NCBI RefSeq assembly: GCF_000971175.1
Contig: NZ_BBLY01000004.1
Span: forward strand, 244,298-308,297
Reading direction: 5' to 3'
Source: Demequina pelophila
GTDB taxonomy: Bacteria > Actinomycetota > Actinomycetes > Actinomycetales > Demequinaceae
DNA length: 64,000 nucleotides
Shown in pieces: positions 50,623 to 59,800 of the stretch. Below the pieces are notes generated by a model that did no database searches, was not told where the DNA came from, and saw only the letters and a list, made by a program, of their open reading frames with translations. The first letter of the stretch is position 1. Every line of letters starts with the position of its first letter. The translations under genes and the position numbers were made by a program.

Positions 50623-51485
50623 ACCGTCCCCCCGATCTGCTCGCGCTTGGCCATGCGCGCGGACACGTAGTCGGTGAGGCGGATCATGGGGAAGGAGAGG
50701 GCGACGAACATGAGGCCGGCCACCACGTAGGGCGTGAAGTTGTAGGTGGTCTGGCTGACGATCTGCGCGGAGCGCACCGCGTCGACCGCTCCGAGCACGG
50801 AGATGAGGCCCACGTCCTTCTGCATCGACACGAAGTCGTTCATGAGCGCGGGCACCACCTTGCGCAGCGCCTGCGGGATCACCACGATGCGCAGCGTCTC
50901 GCCGTGGCCCAGGCCCAGGGAGCGGGCCGCGATGCGCTGCGACGGGTGGACGGCCTCCATGCCGGCGCGCAGCACCTCCGCGACGTACGCCGAGTAGCAC
51001 AGGGTGATGGCGATGGTGCCCAGCACGGCGACGGGGATGCGCACCGTCGTGTCGAGCCCCGGGATGCCGAAGCCCACCAGGTACAGCACGATGAGCACGG
51101 GCAGCCCGCGGAACAGGTCCGTGTAGCCGGTGGCGAGCGCGCGCAGCGGGAACCACACGGGTCCGCGCAGGGACCGCATCACCGCGAGCAGCGTCGCCAC
51201 GATGGCGACCGCGATGGTCGCGAAGAACAGCACCCGCAGGTTGAGCCACAGGCCCTCGAGGATCCGCGGGAACGAGTCCGCCGCGATCTCGAGGTTGAAG
51301 AAGGACTGCTGGACCGCGTCCCAGTTGGGGGAGCCCACCACCAGCCAGCCCGCCGCGACGGTGAACAGCACCGTCGAGACGAGCGCGACCAGGACCGAGC
51401 GGCGGGAGGCGCGTCGCCGGTGCAGGCGTCGCTCGAGCTCGAGCTCGCTGGGCGTCCAGGCGCCCTCCGCCACTCGGTCGGTCAT
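50619..51485 (-). CDS. Polar amino-acid ABC transporter, permease
   Basis: A 288-residue permease with about six hydrophobic helices: an N-terminal extra helix (VLVALVSTVLFTVAAGWLVV), then the His/Glu/Gln type 3-TM region. The family block LFRGLPVLIVLYLVGFGIPGL and the EAA loop EAVHPSQRIAARSLGLGHGETLRIVVIPQALRKVVPALMND are well conserved. It lies between the binding protein and ATPase genes in one operon. Confidence 0.94.
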   Translation of the reverse strand: MTDRVAEGAWTPSELELERRLHRRRASRRSVLVALVSTVLFTVAAGWLVVGSPNWDAVQQSFFNLEIAADSFPRILEGLWLNLRVLFFATIAVAIVATLLAVMRSLRGPVWFPLRALATGYTDLFRGLPVLIVLYLVGFGIPGLDTTVRIPVAVLGTIAITLCYSAYVAEVLRAGMEAVHPSQRIAARSLGLGHGETLRIVVIPQALRKVVPALMNDFVSMQKDVGLISVLGAVDAVRSAQIVSQTTYNFTPYVVAGLMFVALSFPMIRLTDYVSARMAKREQIGGTV

Positions 51486-51521
51486 GATGCGATCAGGCTC
51501 TCGGTCGAGGCGCTACGGCGC

Positions 51522-52364
51522 TCAGCCGAGCACCGGCACGTCGACGGCCTCGGACAGCCACTCGGCCTCCAGGTCCGCCAGGGTGCCGTCCTCGCGCAGG
51601 GCGTCCACCGCATCGGTCACGGAGGCGGTGAGCTCGGAGTCCTTGGGGAGCACGAAGCCGAACTCGTCGCCGCCCTCGGTGCCCTCGAACTGGCCCACGA
51701 TCACGCCGCCGTCGACCTCGACCGCGGCCGAGTAGAAGGCGCCGGGCAGGTCGGTGATGAACGCGTCGATCTGACCGGCGTTGAGCGCGCCCACCACGTC
51801 GGCGACGGAGTTGAACACCTGGAGGTCGTCCTCGCCCAGCTGCGCGACGGCGACGTCGTAGGAGGTGGTGCCCACCGCGACGCCGATCATCGCACCGGCG
51901 AGGTCCTCGACGGACGCGGCGTCCGCGACGGCCGAGCCCTCGGTCGCGACGACGGCCTGCGTGGTCGTGTAGTACGGGCTCGAGAAGTCGACGGCCTGGC
52001 GGCGCTCGTCGGTGATGGAGAACTGCTGGATGTTGAGGTCCCAGTCCTTGGCGCCGGGCGCGATCGCGGCGTCGAACGCGGAGCGGACCCACACGACGTC
52101 CTCCTCGGCGAAGCCCATCTCCTCGGCGACCGCGTAGGCCACGGCGGACTCGAAGCCCTCGCCGGAGGTCGGGTCGTCGTCCACGACCCACGGCTGGTAC
52201 GCCGGCTCGCCGGTCGCGATGGTGAGCTTGCCCTCGGTGAGGGTGGGCAGGGCGCCGTCGGCGGCGGTCGAGTCGTCCGAGTCGGACGAGCAGCCCGCGA
52301 GGGCGAGGGCGGCGAGCGCGACGGTGCCGGCGGCGGCGGTGCGCAGGGTCGTACGGGTGATCAT
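51522..52364 (-). CDS. Polar amino-acid ABC transporter, substrate-binding lipoprotein
   Basis: A 280-residue lipoprotein: signal peptide with lipobox LALAGC (Cys about residue 25), then a family 3 solute-binding fold starting KLTIATGEPAYQPWV. Ligand-site features are GFESAVAYAVAEEMG, the FSSPYYTTTQAVV hinge region and VGTTSYDVA. The polar amino acid bound cannot be named; the usual Arg of GlnH-type sites is not obvious, and SAFDAAIAPG replaces W--LIPAL. ATG 52364 follows GGAGA. First gene of the operon. Confidence 0.92.
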   Translation of the reverse strand: MITRTTLRTAAAGTVALAALALAGCSSDSDDSTAADGALPTLTEGKLTIATGEPAYQPWVVDDDPTSGEGFESAVAYAVAEEMGFAEEDVVWVRSAFDAAIAPGAKDWDLNIQQFSITDERRQAVDFSSPYYTTTQAVVATEGSAVADAASVEDLAGAMIGVAVGTTSYDVAVAQLGEDDLQVFNSVADVVGALNAGQIDAFITDLPGAFYSAAVEVDGGVIVGQFEGTEGGDEFGFVLPKDSELTASVTDAVDALREDGTLADLEAEWLSEAVDVPVLG

Positions 52365-52430
52365 CGAGTCTCCATCGTGTCGTCGGGAGAGCGGGGTCGC
52401 CGTTGATCGCTCGGGGGACAATCGGCCAGT

Positions 52431-52871
52431 CTACGCGCCGGCCTCCCGTGCGAGCCTCCAGTCGGCGAAGTCGAAGCCGGGGGAGACCACGCAGCTGACC
52501 AGGCACTCCGCGTCGTCGACCAGGCGCGCCGCCTGCCACACGCCCGCCGGCACCAGGGCCTGGGCGGCCTCGCCCGCCCGGTCGGGGCCCAGCACCACGG
52601 TCTCCACCGCATCGTCCGGGGTCTCGCCGGAGCCGCCCAGGCTCAGCTCGAGCCGTCCGGGCCCGTGCCACAGCCAGATCTCGTCCGAGCTGACCACGTG
52701 CCACGCGGACGCCTCGCCGGGGACCAGCAGGTAGTGGATGCAGGTCGCGGCCGGCCGCGCGCCGCCCGGGGTGTCCACCCCGTGCGCGGCGGTGTAGGTG
52801 CGGCGGAACCAGCCGCCCTCGGGGTGGGGCTCCAGCCCCAGGGCCGATGCGGTGGCCGGGACGGCGGTCAT
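52431..52871 (-). CDS. Cupin DUF985 protein
   Basis: A 146-residue cupin-fold protein of the DUF985/YML079w-like family: PHPEGGWFRRTY at the N terminus, IHYLLVPGEASAWHVVSSDEIWLWHGPG in the middle, and VPAGVWQAARL plus CVVSPGFDFADW near the end. Potential metal or ligand residues (His in WHVV and WHG) are kept. Catalytic activity is unknown for the family. It is the last gene of the operon with the amidohydrolase and the SAH/SIH hydrolase; ATGA overlap with the former. Confidence 0.88.
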   Translation of the reverse strand: MTAVPATASALGLEPHPEGGWFRRTYTAAHGVDTPGGARPAATCIHYLLVPGEASAWHVVSSDEIWLWHGPGRLELSLGGSGETPDDAVETVVLGPDRAGEAAQALVPAGVWQAARLVDDAECLVSCVVSPGFDFADWRLAREAGA

Positions 52872-54169
52872 GCGGGGGCTCCCGTCTGGTGGGCGAAGGC
52901 GTCCGTCGCGTGGCGGACGCGGCCGGAGATCACGGTGGCCGCGCATCGTCCCTCGCCGTGAAGGACCGTGTCCTCCAGCGTCGTGTGGACGTCGCTCACG
53001 GGGACGTCGAGGAAGGCGAGGTCCGCGCGGGCGCCCACGGCCAGGTAGCCGGTGCGGTGCGGGCCCATGTGCAGGCCCATCGCGCGGGCGCCGCCGTGGG
53101 TGGCGGCCGCGAGCAGGCGCTCCGGCAGGTCGTCCCACCGGTAGCCCTGGGCGCGCGCGATCCGGTGCAGCGCCGCGACGTCCCCCATGAGGTCGAGGCT
53201 GGGGGAGCTCGACAGGGAGTCCGTGCCCACGGCGATGGGCGCGCCCTCGTGGAGGTACGCGGCGACGGGCGGCTCGTCGAGCCCGATCACCGCGTTCGAG
53301 CGCGGGCACAGCGCCACCGAGGTGCCGCGGGCGCGCAGGATCGCGCGGTCCTTGGCGCCCAGGTAGACGCCGTGGGCGACGTGGCAGTCGGGGCCCAAGA
53401 CGCCCAGGTGGTCCACATAGTCGGTGGCGGACGTGCCGTAGCCCGCCTGGCGCAACTCCGTGAGGCTGCCGAGTCCCTTGGCGTGCCAGGGCTCCGCGGC
53501 GACGTGCTCGAACTCGCGCTCGATCGCGGACTCGCCCAGGTGGATATGGATGCGGCTGCCGCGCTCGCGGACGATGTCCGGGATGTCCAGCAGCGGCAGG
53601 ATCTCGAGCGAGTACGGCGCGTGCGGGCTCAGGCCCGTGCCGGGCGGGGTGGGCAGCGCCGCGAGGGCGGCCTCGACCTGGTCGCGCCCGCGCGCCCGCC
53701 AGTCCTCGTTGGTCCAGTCCATCACCTCCCAGTAGGTGATGCCGTGCAGGCCCGCGTCGTGCAGCGCGCTCATGGCCTCGAGGTCCGTCACCACGTCCGC
53801 GACGGCGGTGGTGCCGGCCTCGAGCGCGGCGCGCGCGCCCGCGGCGGCGGCCGCGGCCCAGTCCTGCCCGCGCTCGTAGACGGGGTTGAAGGCGCGCGCC
53901 CAGTCCTCGAAGCCCTGGTAGGACCCGGCTCCTACCTGAGCCATGCCGGTGTACTGCAGGTGCGTGTGCGCGTTCACCAGGCCGGGCATGAGCACGCCGG
54001 TCCAGTGCGCCTCGTCGAAGTCGAGGCCGCGCTCGCGCAGCGCCGCGACCACCCAGGCGCGCTCGCCCACGTGGAGGATGCGCCCGTCGCGCACCGCGAT
54101 CGCGCCGTCGAGCGTGGGCGGCGCGGTGACGGGCACCACGAGCGCCGCGGAGTAGACGGTGACCCTCAT
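52868..54169 (-). CDS. Nucleoside/SAH deaminase-like amidohydrolase
   Basis: A 433-residue amidohydrolase with one metal-site set: NAHTHLQYTGM (H-x-H), HIHLGES (His plus Glu), HGVYL (His) and VGTDSLSSSPSLDLMGD (Asp), as in the MtaD/DadD/SsnA/aminofutalosine deaminase group. The PGLVNAHTHLQYT and SPHAPYS blocks fit adenosine-derivative deaminases. The gene directly upstream encodes a SAH-hydrolase homologue, so deamination of S-adenosylhomocysteine, MTA or 5'-deoxyadenosine is the favoured guess. Guanine or aminofutalosine deaminase cannot be ruled out. Overlaps both neighbours by four bases. Confidence 0.8.
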   Translation of the reverse strand: MRVTVYSAALVVPVTAPPTLDGAIAVRDGRILHVGERAWVVAALRERGLDFDEAHWTGVLMPGLVNAHTHLQYTGMAQVGAGSYQGFEDWARAFNPVYERGQDWAAAAAAGARAALEAGTTAVADVVTDLEAMSALHDAGLHGITYWEVMDWTNEDWRARGRDQVEAALAALPTPPGTGLSPHAPYSLEILPLLDIPDIVRERGSRIHIHLGESAIEREFEHVAAEPWHAKGLGSLTELRQAGYGTSATDYVDHLGVLGPDCHVAHGVYLGAKDRAILRARGTSVALCPRSNAVIGLDEPPVAAYLHEGAPIAVGTDSLSSSPSLDLMGDVAALHRIARAQGYRWDDLPERLLAAATHGGARAMGLHMGPHRTGYLAVGARADLAFLDVPVSDVHTTLEDTVLHGEGRCAATVISGRVRHATDAFAHQTGAPA

Positions 54170-55692
54170 CGCGCGTCCCGGTAGCGCGGGGAGTGCCAGT
54201 CCGGCTGCGTGGCTTGGACGGGGGACGATGCGGCGGGGGCCATGGTCGTCGCGGTGCCCGGGGACGATGCGCCGGCGAGGGGGACGCCCCGGGCGGCCGC
54301 GGCCGCGCGGCCCACCCGGGCGACGGCCTCGTCCGGCAGGGCGTGGACGCCCACGCCGGGGCGGGCATCGACGAGGTGGCGGATCGCGGCGAGCTGGGTC
54401 GCGAAGCTCAGGTCCATGATCTCGATGGGGTTGCCCTCCGCGGCGGTGACGTTGATGCAGCCGCCGCGGTCGAGCACCAGGGTCATCCAGCCGGGGATGT
54501 AGTCGACGGCGGCGGCGCCGTCGAGGGGCGCGAGGACGGCGCCCTCGCGCCCGGCCGCGTCGAGATCGACCTCGCCGGGCACGCCGCCGGCGACCGCGAC
54601 CACGGCGGCGGCCCGCAGCAGGGGCACCGTGACGGTCTGGGGCACGCCGGTGCAGGACACGACGAGCGCGCCCTCCGCGCCCTCGAGCGAGTCGACTGCC
54701 TCGTAACCGTCGTGGAGGGCGAGCAGGGCGCGCACGGGGTCGGCCTCCGCGACGCGCACCTCCGCGCCGAGCGCCGTGAGGTGGGCGGCGACGCCCTGGC
54801 CCACCGGGCCGTAGCCGATCACGAGTGCCGGCTGGTCGCGCACGGTGAGACCCGCGGGCTCGAGCAGGTCCGCGATGGCGAGCACGCACGACTGCCCCGT
54901 GCCGTACCGGTTGTCGAACCCGGTCTTGGTCGGGGCATCGTTCACCGCGACCACCGGGGTGCGCAGCGCGCCCTCGCGCGCCATGAGGCGCAGGGGGGTG
55001 AGGCCGGAGGTGGTCTCCTCGGTGACCCCGATCCAGGCCTCGACGAGCTCGGGCGCGGCCTCGTGGGCGAGGCGGACCAGGTGGCTGCCGTCGTCGACGA
55101 CGAGGTCGAAGCCGCGGCGCAGCCATCCCAGTGCCGCGGCGCGCTCGGCGTCGCCGGACAGGGCGGGGTCCGCGTCGACGGGCACGCCCTGCGCGCGCAG
55201 GGCCTCGGCGACCGCGGGGTCGGTCTCGTCGGGGTGCGCGTACACGGCGACGTCCGCGCCGGCGTCGCGCAGCAGCAGGGCGAGGTTGGCGGTCTTGGGC
55301 TCGAGGGTCATGGCGACGCCGATCCTCAGCCCGCGCACCGTGCCCGCCCCCGCGAGCTCGGCCGCGAGCGCGCGCGAGGCCGGCATGTGGGCCAGCGCGA
55401 AGTCGAGCCGCTCCTGGGCGTCGGCGCGCTCCGGCAGCGGCGCGCCGCCCAGGGTGAGCGTCGCATCGTCCCCCGCGACCTCGACGCCGAGCACGGCGGC
55501 CTCCTCTGCGGGGCCCACCTCGTCGACCAGGCGGGCGCCCATGCCGGTGAAGAGCGCGGCGACGGCGTAGGCGAGGGGCTGGTCCTCGGGGCCTTCCGCG
55601 CTGATGCGCACCGGGCGGCCGGCGATGAGCAGGTTGGTGGCGCGGGCGAAGCGGCGCAGGATCCGCTCGGCGGCGGCGTGCGGATCGGTCAT
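54166..55692 (-). CDS. Adenosylhomocysteinase family protein (SAH or S-inosylhomocysteine hydrolase)
   Basis: A 508-residue AdoHcy hydrolase relative. Conserved pieces are the NAD-domain VIGYGPVGQGVAAHLTALGAEV, VNDAPTKTGFDNRYGTGQS (canonical: NDSVTKSKFDNLYG-CRES), NVTAAEGNPIEIMDLSFATQ and PDWHSPRYR near the end. It lacks the Cys of the GCRES motif and is altered at EPKTANL (canonical E-x-TKTG), so a changed purine specificity is plausible. A roughly 25-residue insert before the terminal helix holds two dispersed-motif copies. It starts leaderless (TAGAAT seven bases upstream) and is first in the operon with the deaminase-like gene. Confidence 0.82.
   Translation of the reverse strand: MTDPHAAAERILRRFARATNLLIAGRPVRISAEGPEDQPLAYAVAALFTGMGARLVDEVGPAEEAAVLGVEVAGDDATLTLGGAPLPERADAQERLDFALAHMPASRALAAELAGAGTVRGLRIGVAMTLEPKTANLALLLRDAGADVAVYAHPDETDPAVAEALRAQGVPVDADPALSGDAERAAALGWLRRGFDLVVDDGSHLVRLAHEAAPELVEAWIGVTEETTSGLTPLRLMAREGALRTPVVAVNDAPTKTGFDNRYGTGQSCVLAIADLLEPAGLTVRDQPALVIGYGPVGQGVAAHLTALGAEVRVAEADPVRALLALHDGYEAVDSLEGAEGALVVSCTGVPQTVTVPLLRAAAVVAVAGGVPGEVDLDAAGREGAVLAPLDGAAAVDYIPGWMTLVLDRGGCINVTAAEGNPIEIMDLSFATQLAAIRHLVDARPGVGVHALPDEAVARVGRAAAAARGVPLAGASSPGTATTMAPAASSPVQATQPDWHSPRYRDAR
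54221..54271 (+). repeat. Dispersed motif, two direct exact copies
   Basis: GGGGACGATGCG at 54221-54232 and 54260-54271, both read on the minus strand as ASSP just before the C-terminal PDWHSPRYR of the SAH-hydrolase homologue. Confidence 0.75.
55462..55473 (-). repeat. Dispersed motif GGGGACGATGCG, coding copy
   Basis: Exact copy, read as Gly-Asp-Asp-Ala (AGDDATLTLGG) in the N-terminal region of the SAH-hydrolase homologue. Confidence 0.65.
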
Positions 55693-55699
55693 TCCTCGG

Positions 55700-55705
55700 A
55701 TTCTA
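55700..55705 (-). promoter_or_regulatory. -10 element TAGAAT, leaderless start
   Basis: TAGAAT on the minus strand ends seven bases before the ATG at 55692. Confidence 0.55.
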
Positions 55706-55732
55706 CGAGCCGCTCTCCCGGACCGGCCCCAG

Positions 55733-55838
55733 GTCACCCCTCCACACACCCCAACTGGAATTGGTAGGTGGTGGTCGGTTTCGCGAGGTTGCTGCGCGCC
55801 ACGGGTAACTCATGGTCGTTCGCGTGTGGAGAGGTGAC
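55733..55838 (+). repeat. 106-bp element, copy E1
   Basis: Starts GTCACCCCTCCACAC and ends GTGTGGAGAGGTGAC, so it has near-perfect 15-bp terminal inverted repeats. It is 106 bp long and matches the reverse complement of copy E2 with about seven differences. Confidence 0.85.
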
Positions 55839-55872
55839 GTCGCCCGGGCACTGCAGGCTTGCTCGCTCTCGG

Positions 55873-56604
55873 CTAGGCGCAGCCCTCGACGTAGTGGAGC
55901 TGCTCGAGGCGGCCCGCGCCCCACTCGCGTACGGCACCGTCCGCGCCGAGCACGAACTTGTACCCGAAGCCGTCCGGGCCCGCCGCGACGAACACGTCCG
56001 TGCTGGCGACGTCGTAGAAGCCCTCCCGGGTCTCGAGATCGGCGCCGTAGGCGGCGGTGATGTGGGCCATCGTGGAGCCGAGTCCGATGCCCTCGGACGT
56101 GCGCGCGTCCACTGCGGCCGGCTCGTCCTGGGCGATGCCGTAGCCGAAGGTGTCGATGGGCCCGTCGGCGCCCTCGGACTCGGCGAGCGCCCAGATGGGT
56201 GCCCACGGTCCGTCGCCGCCCAGGATGACGGCGGCGCAGTGCCCGCCGAATGCCTCCATGTCCATGGAGTAGTCCTCGCCGGTGACGGCAGCCGCCTCGG
56301 TGAGCGTCATCTCCGTGGTGAAGGGGCCCACGCCGGTGGGAGTGATGGCGGTCGCGGCGTCCGTGGACGCAGCCGGGGTGGGTCTCGGGGTCGGGCTCGT
56401 GGCGGACGCTGCGGGATCGGACGCGGTGGGATCCGACGTGGCGGGTGCGGGGCTCGCCGTGGAGTCGGCGGCCGTGGCGGATTCGGTGGCCGTGGTGGCC
56501 GTGACGCTGGGCGTGGGGCTCGCCGCGCCTTCGTCGCCCGCGGCGCAGCCGGCAAGGGCGATCACGGCGGCGAGCGCGGGAGCAACCATCGACGACCGAG
56601 GCAT
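55873..56604 (-). CDS. Hypothetical lipoprotein
   Basis: A 243-residue lipoprotein: signal peptide MPRSSMVAPALAAVIALAGC with lipobox Cys near residue 20, a Thr/Ser/Ala/Pro-rich linker to about residue 105, and a C-terminal domain of about 135 residues beginning GPFTTEMTLTEAAAVTG, with two Cys (GGHCAAVIL and the penultimate EGCA) likely bridged. I recognise no catalytic motif. It is flanked on both sides by inverted 106-bp elements E1 and E2 and has its own leaderless -10 TACGGT, so it could travel as a unit. Confidence 0.72.
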   Translation of the reverse strand: MPRSSMVAPALAAVIALAGCAAGDEGAASPTPSVTATTATESATAADSTASPAPATSDPTASDPAASATSPTPRPTPAASTDAATAITPTGVGPFTTEMTLTEAAAVTGEDYSMDMEAFGGHCAAVILGGDGPWAPIWALAESEGADGPIDTFGYGIAQDEPAAVDARTSEGIGLGSTMAHITAAYGADLETREGFYDVASTDVFVAAGPDGFGYKFVLGADGAVREWGAGRLEQLHYVEGCA

Positions 56605-56610
56605 GCCCTC

Positions 56611-56616
56611 ACCGTA
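56611..56616 (-). promoter_or_regulatory. -10 element TACGGT, leaderless start of the lipoprotein gene
   Basis: TACGGT on the minus strand ends six bases before the ATG at 56604. Confidence 0.5.
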
Positions 56617-56628
56617 GGCCCGCCCCGC

Positions 56629-56734
56629 GTCACCTCTCCACACGCGGACGACCATGAGCTACCCGTGGCGCGCAGCAACCTCGCGAAACCGACCACCACC
56701 TACCCATTCGGGGTGGGGCGTGTGGAGGGGTGAC
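56629..56734 (-). repeat. 106-bp element, copy E2 (inverted relative to E1)
   Basis: Same length and ends as E1, in inverse orientation; the shared inner part includes GGTGGTGGTCGGTTTCGCG on its minus strand. The right end is repeated once more at 56735-56760 (GGGGCGTGTGGAGAGGTGACG), an end duplication like that beside element E3. Confidence 0.85.
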
Positions 56735-56783
56735 GGGGCGGGGCGTGTGGAGAGGTGACGGCACCCACGGCCGGGGGCGTGCC

Positions 56784-56789
56784 TACGAT
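56784..56789 (+). promoter_or_regulatory. -10 element TACGAT for mfd
   Basis: TACGAT about 47 bp before the mfd GTG; no clear -35. Confidence 0.4.
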
Positions 56790-56836
56790 GGGGGCTCGCC
56801 GGAGATTCCGGTCCGTCCGCATGCCCGGGAGGCCCC

Positions 56837-59800
56837 GTGACCCAGCCCCTCGCCCCGCTCCTCGGAGACTGGGCCGACGCGCGCCTGTCCGGCGACGCCC
56901 ACGTCCACGCCCCCGCCGCGGCCGCCACGCCGCTGCTGGCCCGGGCGGCGGCGGACGACGCGGGCCCCATCCTCGCGATCACGGCCACCGGCGGCGACGC
57001 CGAGCAGCTCGCCGCCCGCCTGAGCGCCTACCTCGATCCGCGCACGGTCGCGCTCCTGCCCAGCTGGGAGACCCTCCCGCACGAGCGCCTCAGCCCCCGC
57101 TCCGACACGGTCGCGCGCCGCCTCGCCACGCTGCGCCGCCTGGTCCACGCGGACGCCGCCGCGGTCGAGTCCGGCCTGCCCGCCCCCCGGATCGTGTGCG
57201 CGCCGCTGCGCGCCGTGCTCCAGCCGCTGGTCCCCGGCCTGGCCGACCTCGAGCCCGTCCGCGTCGCCCCGGGCGACACCCGCGACCTCACCGAGCTCGC
57301 GAACGCCCTGGCAGCGGCCGCGTACACCCGCGTCGACATGGTCGAGCGCCGCGGCGAGTTCGCCGTCCGCGGCGGCATCCTCGACGTCTTCCCGCCCACG
57401 GACCCGCACCCGGTGCGCCTCGAGTTCTTCGGCGACGAGGTCGAGTCGATGCGCTCCTTCTCCATCGCGGACCAGCGCTCGCTCGAGGCCGTCGACCGCC
57501 TGTGGGCCCCGCCGTGCCGCGAGCTGCTGCTCACCGAGGACGTCCGCCGCCGCGCCGCGTCCCTCGCGGGACAGCTGCCCACCGCCGCGGACCTGCTCAC
57601 CCGCATCGCCGACGGCCACGCGGTCGAGGGCATGGAGAGCCTCATCCCCGCGCTGCTCGACCGCCTCGAGCCGCTACCGGACGTGCTCCCGCGCGACGCG
57701 CGCATCGTCGCCCTCGAGCCCGAGCGCCTCGCCCGCCGCGCCGAGGACCTCCACCGCACCGCGCAGGAGTTCCTCGCCGCCGCCTGGGTGAGCGCCGGCG
57801 CGGGCGCCGACTCGCCCATCGAGGCGCAGGGCGCCTTCCTCACGCTCGACGAGGTCCACGAGGCCGCCCAGGATCGCGGCCTGGGCTGGGGGACCGTGGG
57901 CCCCTTCGCCGCGGCCGATGCGGTGGAGACCGGGATCGCCGACGTCGAGGGCCTCCGCGGTCGCCTCGACGCGGTGCTCGACACCGTCCGCGCGCGCCTG
58001 GCCGACGGGTGGCGCGTCGTGGTGGCCGCGGCCGGCAAGGGCTCCGCGGTGCGCATCACCGAGCAGTGCCGCGAGCGCGACATCCCCGCCCGGGTCGCGG
58101 ACCACGCGCTCGACGCGGACCCCGGCGTGGTCGCCGTGCTGCCCGCCGTCGATGCCCTGGGCTTCGCGGTGGCGGGCGAGCGCCTGCTGGTGCTGCACGA
58201 GTCCGACCTCACCGGCCGCGCCGCCTCCGCGGCCGGCCCCAAGGTCAAGGTGCCCAGCCGCCGCCGCACCCAGGTGGACCCCCTGCAGCTGCGCCCCGGG
58301 GACTTCGTGGTCCACGAGACGCACGGCGTGGGCCGGTTCGTCGAGCTCACCAAGCGCACGGTGCGCGGGATCGAGCGCGAGTACCTGGTCATCGAGTACG
58401 CGTCCTCCAAGCGCGGCGGCCCCGGCGACCGGCTCTCCGTCCCCACGGACCAGCTGGACCTCATCACCAAGTACGTGGGCGGCGAGACGCCGTCGGTGAA
58501 CAAGATGGGCGGCGCGGACTGGTCCAAGACCAAGGGCAAGGCGCGCAAGGCGGTCAAGGAGATCGCCGCGGAGCTGATCCGCCTCTACAGCGCGCGCATG
58601 GCGACCAAGGGGCGGGAGTTCGGCCCCGACACCCCGTGGCAGCGCGAGCTCGAGGAGTCCTTCGCGTACGTCGAGACTCCCGACCAGCTGTCCACCATCG
58701 ACGAGGTCAAGGACGACATGGAGAAGGGCGTCCCCATGGACCGCCTCATCTGCGGCGACGTGGGCTTCGGCAAGACCGAGATCGCCGTGCGCGCCGCATT
58801 CAAGGCCATCCAGGACGGCACCCAGGTGGCCGTGCTGTGCCCCACCACCCTGCTCGTCAAGCAGCACGTCGACACCTTCACCGAGCGCTTCGCCCAGTTC
58901 CCCGTCAAGGTCGCCGCCCTGTCGCGCTTCCAGACGGACAAGGAGGCCAAGGAGGTCATCGAGGGGCTCTCCGACGGCACCATCGACCTGGTGGTGGGCA
59001 CCCACCGCCTCATCACGGGCTCCGTGCGCTTCAAAAAACTGGGGCTCATCGTGGTCGACGAGGAGCAGCGGTTCGGCGTCGAGCACAAGGAGACGCTCAA
59101 GGCGCTGCGCACGGACGTGGACGTGCTCGCGATGTCCGCGACGCCCATCCCACGCACGCTCGAGATGGCGGTGACCGGCATCCGCGAGATGTCCACGCTC
59201 GCCACCCCGCCGGAGGAGCGCCACCCGATCCTCACCTACGTGGGACCGCACGAGAACCCCCAGGTGACGGCCGCGATCCGTCGCGAGCTGCTGCGCGACG
59301 GCCAGGTGTTCTACATCCACAACTCGGTCAAGACCATCACCCGCGCGGCCCTCCAGCTGGGCGAGCTGGTGCCGGAGGCGCGCATCGCGGTCGCCCACGG
59401 CAAGATGAGCGAGAAGCAGCTCGAGCAGGTGATCGTCGACTACTACGACAAGAAGTACGACGTCCTGGTGTGCACCACCATCGTGGAGACGGGCCTGGAC
59501 ATCTCCAACGCCAACACCCTCATCGTCGAGCGGGCGGACACGTTCGGCCTGTCCCAGCTGCACCAGCTGCGCGGGCGCGTGGGTCGCGGCCGCGAGCGCG
59601 CCTACGCCTACTTCCTCTATCCGCCGGACCGCACCCTCACGGAGACGGCGCACGACCGCCTCCAGACCATCGCCGCGAACACGGACCTGGGCTCGGGCAT
59701 GGCCGTCGCCATGAAGGACCTCGAGATCCGCGGCGCGGGCAACCTGCTGGGCGCGGAGCAGTCGGGCCACATCGAGGGTGTGGGCTTCGACCTCTACATC

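Noticed and set aside
45471-56604. Prophage or genomic island with integrase
   Set aside because: G+C content and codon use match the core genes by eye, and no phage or integrase gene is present; only gene order marks it as accessory.
55733-56760. Composite transposon with a transposase
   Set aside because: The enclosed gene encodes a lipoprotein, not a transposase or integrase, and no target-site duplication is apparent, so only a passive cassette can be proposed.
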